A DNA stretch of 8,811 bases from UBA12068 sp038318455 (GTDB lineage Bacteria > Patescibacteriota > Minisyncoccia > Moranbacterales > GWC2-37-73), in the NCBI GenBank assembly GCA_038318455.1, contig JBBQCF010000037.1:1-8811 (forward strand), in the 5' to 3' direction. Below, in pieces: positions 1-3,925 of this stretch. The notes below the pieces were generated by a model, which saw only the letters and a list, made by a program, of their open reading frames with translations, ran no database searches and was not told where the DNA came from. The stretch's first letter is position 1. Each line of letters opens with the position of its first letter. Position numbers and translations under genes: made by a program.

Positions 1-10
1 TCTAACGGTC

Positions 11-55
11 GTTACTTTGATTTATCAAAGTAAACTTGTTTACCTTATGGTAGAC
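11..55 (+). other. two adjacent hairpins at the left edge
   Basis: Hairpin 1 pairs 12-20 (TTACTTTGA) with 25-33 (TCAAAGTAA), nine pairs with a TTTA loop. Hairpin 2 pairs 38-44 (GTTTACC) with 49-55 (GGTAGAC), seven pairs including one G-U, with a TTAT loop. Both are visible directly. They end 18 bases before the direct-repeat copy and may belong to the same transcript, either as the tail of a structured RNA or as a 3' UTR. I recognise no known RNA family. Confidence 0.4.
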
Positions 56-73
56 AATCAAATTCGTTTCAAA

Positions 74-133
74 CAACCAAGAGGACTAACCACAATAGCG
101 TGTGATTGAAAGTAGCAATACTTTTTTTCCTGC
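74..133 (+). repeat. ~60-nt direct repeat, copy 1, with GNRA hairpin and T-run
   Basis: It matches 1629-1687 with two substitutions and one T-run length change. It carries a hairpin pairing 109-114 (AAAGTA) with 119-124 (TACTTT) around a GCAA tetraloop, followed by T's to 128, which resembles a weak intrinsic terminator. A second possible helix pairs 93-96 (CAAT) with 105-108 (ATTG). Both copies sit in gene-free DNA on the strand of the genes, and copy 2 directly follows a gene. A 3' UTR or terminator module, or a small RNA, therefore fits better than coding sequence. I do not recognise the family. Confidence 0.75.
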
Positions 134-146
134 TGTAGGCAAATTA

Positions 147-171
147 AATACTTCTTGCGAGGTATTTTTTT
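147..171 (+). terminator. terminator-like hairpin with T7
   Basis: The arm 147-154 (AATACTTC) pairs with 159-166 (GAGGTATT), eight pairs with one G-U, around a TTGC loop. The T-run is 165-171. It lies 18 bases after the direct-repeat copy, so it may be the main stop for a transcript entering from the left. Confidence 0.55.
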
Positions 172-179
172 GTTATACA
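171..179 (+). promoter_or_regulatory. possible extended -10 element
   Basis: TG, one base, then TATACA (174-179) looks like an extended -10. No good -35 lies 16-18 bases upstream. If active, it would start a transcript near 186 that ends at the terminator-like hairpin at 268-289. That RNA would be about 100 nt and made mostly of the GC-rich hairpins. Weak evidence. Confidence 0.2.
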
Positions 180-190
180 GTTTGTTGTTT

Positions 191-264
191 TGTCCGCCTC
201 GACGAGTCTTAGCGAGACGGGCTGTAGCCCGCCTGTATCAGCTAAAGCATTGCGGGCGGGCAGG
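191..264 (-). repeat. composite GC-rich hairpin repeat, inverted copy
   Basis: The inner hairpin pairs 192-201 (GTCCGCCTCG) with 213-222 (CGAGACGGGC), with one A-C mismatch and one G-U. Read on the minus strand, its two 10-base arms are identical to the arms of the hairpin at 1686-1718, while the loops differ. A second hairpin pairs 227-232 (GCCCGC) with 251-256 (GCGGGC in the local frame). The minus-strand end CCTGCCCG (264-257) also matches 1683-1690. The element thus looks like the 1683-1718 repeat in the opposite orientation with an extra hairpin nested inside. It is probably an interspersed palindromic repeat of the REP/MITE kind. Confidence 0.65.
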
Positions 265-267
265 AAA

Positions 268-289
268 GCATCCGTAAGGGTGTTTTTTT
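268..289 (+). terminator. terminator-like hairpin with GTAA loop and T7
   Basis: The arm 268-273 (GCATCC) pairs with 278-283 (GGGTGT) around a GTAA (GNRA) loop. Upstream A's extend the stem into the T-run 283-289. The string TAAGGG(G)TG followed by 6-8 T's recurs at 1740-1756 and 1789-1800, so this terminator type is used repeatedly in the intergenic DNA. Confidence 0.55.
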
Positions 290-302
290 GTGCAAACTTT
301 TT

Positions 303-324
303 GTTACGTAGCATGTTACGTAAC
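303..324. repeat. 22-bp palindrome, copy 1
   Basis: This copy reads as half-site GTTACGTAGCA followed by its complement with one base changed (C to T at 316). Other copies are at 3532-3553 and 6171-6192. It lies 121 bases before the HAD gene and upstream of a terminator-like hairpin, so its relation to that gene is less clear than for the other two copies. A regulator-binding site or an RNA hairpin are both possible. Confidence 0.75.
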
Positions 325-337
325 TCCCTAGAACCAG

Positions 338-360
338 ACCGTTTCGACGGTGGGTTTTTT
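338..360 (+). terminator. terminator-like hairpin with TTCG loop
   Basis: The arm 338-342 (ACCGT) pairs perfectly with 347-351 (ACGGT) around a TTCG loop, followed by GGG and T6 (355-360). CC at 334-335 can extend the pairing to GG at 352-353 across a two-base bulge. It insulates the downstream promoter from upstream transcription. Confidence 0.55.
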
Positions 361-386
361 CGCATTTTTGATTAAATATTTTTTTA

Positions 387-415
387 TTGATTAACATTGG
401 TTTTTGGAGTATTCT
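387..415 (+). promoter_or_regulatory. sigma-70-like promoter for the HAD gene
   Basis: The -35 is TTGATT (387-392) and the -10 is TATTCT (410-415), separated by 17 bases. The predicted start near 422 gives a leader of about 24 bases before the ATG at 446. A weaker alternative overlaps it: TTGGTT at 398-403 and TATTAA at 421-426. Confidence 0.45.
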
Positions 416-445
416 TAAAGTATTAATTATTTAGTAAAATATCAG

Positions 446-1039
446 ATGAAAACAATAATTTTTGACTTTGACGGAGTAATTCACGATACGTTTGAGCTGG
501 CATATAAAATAAATGTCGAACTTTTTGGAACTGATTTGACGAAAGATAAGTATCGAGATTTTTTCAATGGAAATATTTTTGAAAGCACCAAGGTTAACAA
601 GGAGGATAATAATAAATTTTTCGAGTTACAACATAAAGCCTTTGAATATCTTGAGATAGATAAAGACATAAAACAGCATTTGGAAAAACTTGCTGAACAA
701 TACATTTTATTTATTGTTTCCTCAAATCAAGAGGAGGTATTGAAAACATATTTTCAGAATAATAACTTCACGCATATATTCAAGGAAGTCTTGGGAGCTG
801 AAACCCATCAATCCAAAATTGAAAAATTCAAATATTTATTTCAGAAATATGAATTAAAACCAGAAGATTGTGTTTTTGTGACCGATACCCTCGGTGATAT
901 TTTAGAGGGCAATAAAGTTGGTCTCAGAACGATTGCGGTGGATTTTGGTTTTCACGAAAGAAAAAGACTTGAAAAAGGAAATCCATTTAAGATTGTTTCC
1001 AGTTTTGATGAGATTTTGGAAGTAATTAGTGAAATGTAA
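446..1039 (+). CDS. HAD-superfamily hydrolase, phosphoglycolate-phosphatase-like
   Basis: A 197-residue cytoplasmic phosphatase of the haloacid dehalogenase superfamily, which removes phosphate through a phospho-aspartate intermediate with magnesium. Motif I is the N-terminal DFDG with Asp7 (nucleophile) and Asp9. Motif II is the Ser pair at 92-93, motif III is Lys124, and motif IV is DTLGD with Asp147 and Asp151. A helical cap at about 14-75 lies between motifs I and II, as in subfamily I enzymes. The length is normal and all key residues are present. The start is the only Met before motif I; no Shine-Dalgarno is visible. The next gene follows after 23 bases, so the two are probably co-transcribed. 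The substrate cannot be told from sequence: phosphoglycolate, nucleotide monophosphate or sugar phosphate are all possible. Confidence 0.85.
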   Translation: MKTIIFDFDGVIHDTFELAYKINVELFGTDLTKDKYRDFFNGNIFESTKVNKEDNNKFFELQHKAFEYLEIDKDIKQHLEKLAEQYILFIVSSNQEEVLKTYFQNNNFTHIFKEVLGAETHQSKIEKFKYLFQKYELKPEDCVFVTDTLGDILEGNKVGLRTIAVDFGFHERKRLEKGNPFKIVSSFDEILEVISEM

Positions 1040-1062
1040 ATATAATTGAAAAATACAAAAAT

Positions 1063-1599
1063 ATGATTGGAGAATCAAAAATCGTAAATTTCAATAAGGG
1101 TCTTGAATTGCAAGCTAAAAAGGCTGAGCAAAATATCATGAAAATTCAAGAAGGCATGGCGAAACTTCAGGAAGGCGTAAAAAAGTACGAAGAATGGAAG
1201 AAAATTGCACTTGAGCAAGGTGATGAAGAAAGCGCCTTGTTATATGAGATTAAAGTGCTTGAAGTCGAAGTAATGATTATGGATGGGGAAATCTTATGCA
1301 ATACTGCAGAGCAGATGGAAAATGAAAGATGGCATCAGCAATTCAATCACATAATGAACATCAATAGTAAGCAAGAAAAAGAAGAACGTTTTGATGATGT
1401 TGATTGCGAACTAGAGCATGTGTCTGATTATCTTGCATTACTACTAGAAGATTTCGATACAGTTAGCGAAGAAACAAAACAAAAGATTCAAAAATTACAA
1501 AAAAGAAAAGAAGAATTAGAGCGTGAACGATTGAGTATTAAAAATCCTGTTTCCACTTTCGAGAAGGAGTCGCAAGATTATCGCAAGCTTGAAATTTAG
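1063..1599 (+). CDS. hypothetical coiled-coil protein
   Basis: I do not recognise this 178-residue protein. It is almost entirely helical and highly charged (rich in Glu and Lys). Heptad-like stretches lie at about 13-75 and 130-160, and the second is very basic/acidic (KLQKRKEELERERL). There is no signal peptide, membrane segment, or cysteine or histidine cluster. It begins 23 bases after the HAD stop with no terminator between, so the two genes form one unit. The first ATG after the stop gives the longest frame; no Shine-Dalgarno is visible. The direct-repeat copy 2, with its hairpin and T-run, starts 29 bases after the stop and probably ends the transcript. A structural or scaffold role is possible, but nothing in the sequence shows a function. 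Confidence 0.7.
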   Translation: MIGESKIVNFNKGLELQAKKAEQNIMKIQEGMAKLQEGVKKYEEWKKIALEQGDEESALLYEIKVLEVEVMIMDGEILCNTAEQMENERWHQQFNHIMNINSKQEKEERFDDVDCELEHVSDYLALLLEDFDTVSEETKQKIQKLQKRKEELERERLSIKNPVSTFEKESQDYRKLEI

Positions 1600-1628
1600 A
1601 AAGTAAAACCAAAAAACTTCGAATATCT

Positions 1629-1687
1629 CAACCAAGAGGACTAACCACGATAGCGTGTGATTGAAAGTAGTAATACTTTTTTCCTGC
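1629..1687 (+). repeat. ~60-nt direct repeat, copy 2
   Basis: It matches 74-133 over 59 bases with two substitutions. One changes the hairpin loop from GCAA to GTAA, both GNRA tetraloops. The other, at 1649, changes A to G inside the possible helix CAAT/ATTG and leaves a G-U pair. The hairpin pairs 1664-1669 with 1674-1679, with T's to 1682. Both changes spare the predicted fold, which hints at function as RNA. Confidence 0.75.
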
Positions 1688-1718
1688 CCGTCTCGCCCAA
1701 GGCGTAGCCGAGGCGGAC
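1686..1718 (+). repeat. GC-rich hairpin repeat, + copy, apparently inserted
   Basis: The arms GCCCGTCTCG (1686-1695) and CGAGGCGGAC (1709-1718) pair with one C-A mismatch and one G-U. Copy 1 of the direct repeat continues uninterrupted as CCTGC then TGTAGGC (129-140). Here the same two strings are separated by 31 extra bases (1688-1718). The hairpin therefore looks like an insertion into an otherwise conserved sequence. The inverted relative at 191-222 keeps all 20 arm bases, including the imperfect pairs, but not the loop. Confidence 0.65.
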
Positions 1719-1731
1719 TGTAGGCATGAAT

Positions 1732-1756
1732 ACACTTGTTAAGGGGTGTTTTTTTT
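1732..1756 (+). terminator. terminator-like hairpin with T8
   Basis: The arm 1732-1737 (ACACTT) pairs with 1744-1749 (GGGTGT), six pairs of which two are G-U, followed by T's 1749-1756. It is the likely stop for the HAD/coiled-coil unit if the hairpin in the direct repeat is leaky. Confidence 0.45.
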
Positions 1757-1818
1757 GTTTTATGTCTACTTTAGAGGGTACGGATCATAAGGGTGTTTTT
1801 TGTTTGGATAAATTGCTA

Positions 1819-1847
1819 TTTACATTTTATCATTGCTGTGTTATTGT
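1819..1847 (+). promoter_or_regulatory. sigma-70-like promoter for the gene at 1904
   Basis: The -35 is TTTACA (1819-1824) and the -10 is TATTGT (1842-1847), separated by 17 bases. The predicted start near 1854 would give a ~50-base leader. Confidence 0.4.
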
Positions 1848-1891
1848 AATTTGTTGTGGTTGTTTAAAAATTTAAGAAGAAGGATAAATAA

Positions 1892-1900
1892 AAGGGGGAT
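1892..1900 (+). promoter_or_regulatory. G-rich Shine-Dalgarno-like site
   Basis: AAGGGGGAT ends three bases before the ATG at 1904. It is the only start in the window with a clear purine-rich ribosome-binding site; the others are preceded by A/T-rich sequence. It supports this ATG over an in-frame Met 13 codons later. Confidence 0.45.
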
Positions 1901-1903
1901 ATC

Positions 1904-3118
1904 ATGCAAGAATTTTCTCAATTCGTTGAACGTTCAAGAGCTATGAATCATGTGGTTGTTGAATATATCATGTATTTGTTTAAGAAATCAACCAGAAAGA
2001 CTGAACTTGAAGCCGAAGCTGATTTCAAAAGATTGGATTTATTGCTGGAAAGCCATATGGACTTTTTTAAAAGCTGTAATGAGGAAGCATCAGACGAAGA
2101 AATTAATGAGATGCGTGCATATCCATTTCCAGAGTGGCTTATTCCAGCTGTTGAAGACGTTGTTGAATTTGGAGATGTTTTCAGTCCAGAATATCATAAA
2201 TTGAGAGAGAAAAAATTTACACAAGAGGGTAATGTTAATGGTATTTTTGAATCAGTAAGAAATTTTGAAGGTGGTATCACAAACATTCCAGTAACAAATC
2301 TAATTATTTTTAATGCTCCAACTCGCATAACACTATATCCAATTTGTTTTGTTCCTAAGGGTTTTTTGTTAATGCCAATTGGAGTGACTCCTCTTTTTCA
2401 TCGAGTTGTAGATGAAACAAGTGAGGCAATCGTTATTCGTCCAGAATCATTTTCATTGGATGCATATTATGGAAGTGATGAAATAAGTGAGAATAGGAAT
2501 ATTTTAGCTAATTTGACAATGAAATGGTCTACCTATGCGAATTTGCAAATTAGGGGTGGATTTTTGCGACTTTTTCATGAAGTGATTCATTGTTGGCAAA
2601 ATCAATTCTACGGCTTGGCTTCTGCAGATGATTTTGGTGAGTTTTGTAGAAATGTAGTAGCTATGGTTAAGATAATATCTGAAAATACTATCTTAATTAA
2701 GCAGGGTGTTTGTGACAAGGAAAGATGTAAAAATCTCATCTCAGGAGCACATAAATGGCTAAATGATAGAGGTCTTGTTTTTAATCCTGATAAGAATTAT
2801 TGGGTTTGTGATATTTGTCAGGAATGCATGCTTCAAATCAGTGAATTTGGTCAATGTATTCGCGTTGAAATGAATGATGATACTTTTACAAGGGATATCA
2901 TCAAGAAATTTGAGGAAAGCGAGAGATACGCTTGGGCCTATGGAGTGAAGATCATTCTTTTTCTGAGAAATGCTGGTGTTGACTTGGAACCACAACTTAG
3001 AAACTTGAAAGATTTTAAAGCTATCTATGAGCCAGCTCTTCAAACATATCAAGATGGTGTCAATATGAATATATTTAATCCAAAAAGACCATTGCGATTT
3101 ATTAAAAATAAAAAATAA
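1904..3118 (+). CDS. HExxH protein, putative zinc metallopeptidase
   Basis: A 404-residue protein of a family I do not recognise. HEVIH at 225-229 in a helix (LRLFHEVIHCWQ) is the zinc-binding and catalytic motif of gluzincin-type metallopeptidases. A Glu-rich helix ESERYAWA at 338-345 could supply the third zinc ligand (Glu338 or Glu340), as in families where a downstream helix does so. A CxxCxxC cluster (Cys302, 305, 308), with further cysteines at 270, 275 and 318, could bind a second metal. There is no signal peptide or membrane segment, so a cytoplasmic place is likely. It has its own promoter, a G-rich ribosome site unlike its neighbours, and a strong terminator, so it is a single-gene unit. 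Substrate and role are unknown. It could be a regulatory protease of a stress or defence system, but no partner repressor is visible. Confidence 0.7.
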   Translation: MQEFSQFVERSRAMNHVVVEYIMYLFKKSTRKTELEAEADFKRLDLLLESHMDFFKSCNEEASDEEINEMRAYPFPEWLIPAVEDVVEFGDVFSPEYHKLREKKFTQEGNVNGIFESVRNFEGGITNIPVTNLIIFNAPTRITLYPICFVPKGFLLMPIGVTPLFHRVVDETSEAIVIRPESFSLDAYYGSDEISENRNILANLTMKWSTYANLQIRGGFLRLFHEVIHCWQNQFYGLASADDFGEFCRNVVAMVKIISENTILIKQGVCDKERCKNLISGAHKWLNDRGLVFNPDKNYWVCDICQECMLQISEFGQCIRVEMNDDTFTRDIIKKFEESERYAWAYGVKIILFLRNAGVDLEPQLRNLKDFKAIYEPALQTYQDGVNMNIFNPKRPLRFIKNKK

Positions 3119-3130
3119 TTTTAAATTTAT

Positions 3131-3164
3131 GAGCCTAGATGTTAACAACATCTAGGCTCTTTTT
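3131..3164 (+). terminator. strong intrinsic terminator
   Basis: A perfect 13-pair stem joins 3131-3143 (GAGCCTAGATGTT) and 3147-3159 (AACATCTAGGCTC) around an AAC loop, followed by T5 (3160-3164). It begins 12 bases after the stop at 3118. Confidence 0.9.
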
Positions 3165-3169
3165 ATGGA

Positions 3170-3198
3170 TTGAAAATGGGGATAAAATGTGGTAAAAT
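3170..3198 (+). promoter_or_regulatory. promoter of the AbrB-type gene
   Basis: The -35 is TTGAAA (3170-3175) and the -10 is TAAAAT (3193-3198), separated by 17 bases. The predicted start is near 3205, only a few bases before the inverted repeat at 3209. The stretch 3160-3206 resembles 3471-3517, the promoter of the MazG operon, at about 37 of 47 positions. Confidence 0.65.
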
Positions 3199-3208
3199 TG
3201 ATATATCA

Positions 3209-3244
3209 AGGTGGGTATTTAGATACCCACCTAAATACCCACCT
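3209..3244. promoter_or_regulatory. three-half-site operator or RNA switch
   Basis: AGGTGGGTAT (3209-3218) is a perfect inverted match of ATACCCACCT (3223-3232), with a 4-base loop. ATACCCACCT occurs again at 3235-3244, 12 bases further on, about one helical turn. The site begins at about +4 to +5 of the predicted transcript and ends 18 bases before the ATG, so a bound regulator would block transcription. Autorepression by the AbrB-type product is the obvious idea. In the RNA the first arm could pair with either downstream copy, so a switch between two folds is also possible. Confidence 0.65.
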
Positions 3245-3262
3245 AATTTTTAAAATAAAAAT

Positions 3263-3445
3263 ATGGCGATTAGAAAAGTTGAAGATCAAAATGTTCGCAA
3301 GCTTGCCAAAATTGGCAAGCAGTCAGTCGGACTCACTTTGCCGATTGAGATGGTGAGGGATCTTGGATGGCGATTGAAACAGCGCGTGAGGGTGACTCGC
3401 ATCAAAGGCGGATTAGTTATTCGGGATTATCATAGCAAATATTAG
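3263..3445 (+). CDS. AbrB/SpoVT-type DNA-binding protein
   Basis: A 60-residue transcription factor of the swapped-hairpin AbrB/MazE/SpoVT fold, acting as a dimer on DNA. The fold pattern fills the protein: first strands at about 11-27 (VRKLAKIGKQSVGLTLP), the short helix IEMVRDLGW at 28-36, and the closing strands RVRVTRIKGGLVIRD at 41-55. Many Arg and Lys residues suit DNA binding. It is a stand-alone single-gene unit: promoter and operator in front, terminator seven bases behind. No toxin is next to it, so it is not an obvious antitoxin; the MazG-like gene downstream is an enzyme, despite the name similarity to MazE/MazF. Its DNA is visibly GC-richer than its neighbours, as expected of a conserved, older gene. 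The start lacks a Shine-Dalgarno. Confidence 0.85.
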   Translation: MAIRKVEDQNVRKLAKIGKQSVGLTLPIEMVRDLGWRLKQRVRVTRIKGGLVIRDYHSKY

Positions 3446-3451
3446 TTATGT

Positions 3452-3475
3452 AACAGGCGGGCAGCCTGTTTTTTT
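3452..3475 (+). terminator. intrinsic terminator of the AbrB-type gene
   Basis: AACAGGC (3452-3458) pairs with GCCTGTT (3464-3470), seven perfect pairs with a GGGCA loop, then T's to 3475. Confidence 0.85.
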
Positions 3476-3480
3476 GTGGC

Positions 3481-3509
3481 TTGAATATAGGCAAAAAGGG
3501 TGGTATTAT
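3481..3509 (+). promoter_or_regulatory. promoter of the MazG/nuclease-helicase-protease operon
   Basis: The -35 is TTGAAT (3481-3486) and the -10 is TATTAT (3504-3509), separated by 17 bases. The element shares GTGGTA and ATTGATATAT around and after the -10 with the AbrB-gene promoter. The predicted start near 3516 places the palindrome at 3532 in the leader. Confidence 0.6.
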
Positions 3510-3531
3510 TGATATATAAGCAATCTGGGTT

Positions 3532-3553
3532 GTTACGTAATATGCTACGTAAC
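3532..3553. promoter_or_regulatory. 22-bp palindrome, copy 2, in the operon leader
   Basis: GTTACGTA and its complement TACGTAAC form the outer arms; two central bases differ from the perfect copy at 6171-6192. It lies between the predicted transcription start and the ATG at 3570. A degenerate third half-site, CTTCGTAAT, follows at 3558-3566. It would act either as an operator or as a hairpin in the mRNA close to the start codon. Confidence 0.65.
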
Positions 3554-3569
3554 AAGCTTCGTAATAAAT

Positions 3570-3917
3570 ATGTCTGAAATAAAAAAACTCACCGATAGAA
3601 TAATAAAATTTCGTGATGCGCGTGATTGGAAGCAATTTCACAAGCCAAAGGATTTGGCTATCTCATTAAACCTTGAAGCTGCTGAAGTTCTGGAACATTT
3701 CCAATGGAAAAGTGAAAAAGAAATAGATGAATATGTAAAAACCAATAAAGAAGAAATCGCAGATGAGCTTGCGGATGTTTTAAATTATTTACTACTTACT
3801 GCACATGATCTGGATATAGATATTGTCGATGCGCTAAATAAAAAAATAGATAAAAGTGAAATGAAATATCCAGTAGAAAAAGCTAAAGGCAAGCACACGA
3901 AATATAATAAGTTGTAG
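3570..3917 (+). CDS. MazG-like nucleotide pyrophosphohydrolase
   Basis: A 115-residue all-alpha NTP pyrophosphatase of the short MazG / dCTP-pyrophosphatase (RS21-C6-like) group, which hydrolyses nucleoside triphosphates to monophosphate and pyrophosphate with magnesium. The family signature is clear: RDWKQFHKPKDLAISLNLEA at 18-37, then EAAE with Glu36 and Glu39, and later EIADELADV with Glu62, Glu66 and Asp69 as metal ligands. The length is that of a complete single domain. The start is preceded by A/T-rich sequence without a Shine-Dalgarno. It is the first gene of an operon; the nuclease-helicase-protease gene begins eight bases after its stop. The pairing suggests nucleotide-pool control during attack or damage rather than plain house-cleaning. 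Its preferred nucleotide cannot be told. Confidence 0.9.
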   Translation: MSEIKKLTDRIIKFRDARDWKQFHKPKDLAISLNLEAAEVLEHFQWKSEKEIDEYVKTNKEEIADELADVLNYLLLTAHDLDIDIVDALNKKIDKSEMKYPVEKAKGKHTKYNKL

Positions 3918-3925
3918 ATATAATT

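Larger units (their letters stand above)
1..445. other. gene-free, structure-dense intergenic region
   Basis: No credible gene lies here; short open frames on either strand are translations of repeats. In order the stretch holds two hairpins (11-35 and 38-55), copy 1 of a ~60-nt direct repeat (74-133), a terminator-like hairpin (147-171), two GC-rich hairpins (192-222 and 227-256), another terminator-like hairpin (268-289), copy 1 of a 22-bp palindrome (303-324), a further terminator-like hairpin (338-360), and a promoter for the gene at 446. The GC-rich part contrasts sharply with the AT-rich genes. The left end may contain the 3' end of a transcription unit that starts outside the window. 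Confidence 0.75.
1600..1903. other. gene-free region with repeat copy 2, hairpins and a promoter
   Basis: No gene is seen. The first part holds the direct repeat (1629-1687), the GC-rich hairpin inserted at its end (1686-1718), and a terminator-like hairpin (1732-1756). A third TAAGGGTG plus T-run string lies at 1789-1800, without a convincing stem. The last ~85 bases hold a promoter and an unusually G-rich ribosome-binding site for the gene at 1904. Confidence 0.7.

Noticed and set aside
1..135. End of a tmRNA, RNase P or SRP RNA, or a tRNA
   Set aside because: No CCA-tailed acceptor, T-arm consensus or RNase P/SRP signature could be found; the hairpins are real but match no family I know.
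144..375. Short open frames on both strands over the GC-rich repeats
   Set aside because: They overlap each other and consist of translated hairpin repeats; there is no start signal and the composition is unlike the real genes.
74..1718. Repeats as a CRISPR array or integron attC sites
   Set aside because: There are only two copies 1.5 kb apart with genes between and no spacer pattern or cas gene. No integrase is present and the core sites of attC are not evident.
2759..3151. 130-codon open frame on the minus strand
   Set aside because: It lies antisense to the well-supported 404-residue gene and runs through its terminator; the hydrophobic, Ile/Leu-rich product is typical of an antisense shadow.
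3532..3553. Palindrome as a known LexA (SOS) box
   Set aside because: It matches neither the CTGT-N8-ACAG nor the GAAC-N4-GTTC type, and the S24 protein here lacks a DNA-binding domain. The link to a LexA-like regulator stays a hypothesis.
3263..3917. AbrB-type gene plus MazG-like gene as a toxin-antitoxin pair
   Set aside because: A terminator and a new promoter separate them, and the second product has the EAAE/ExxxExxD metal ligands of a nucleotide pyrophosphohydrolase, not a MazF toxin fold.
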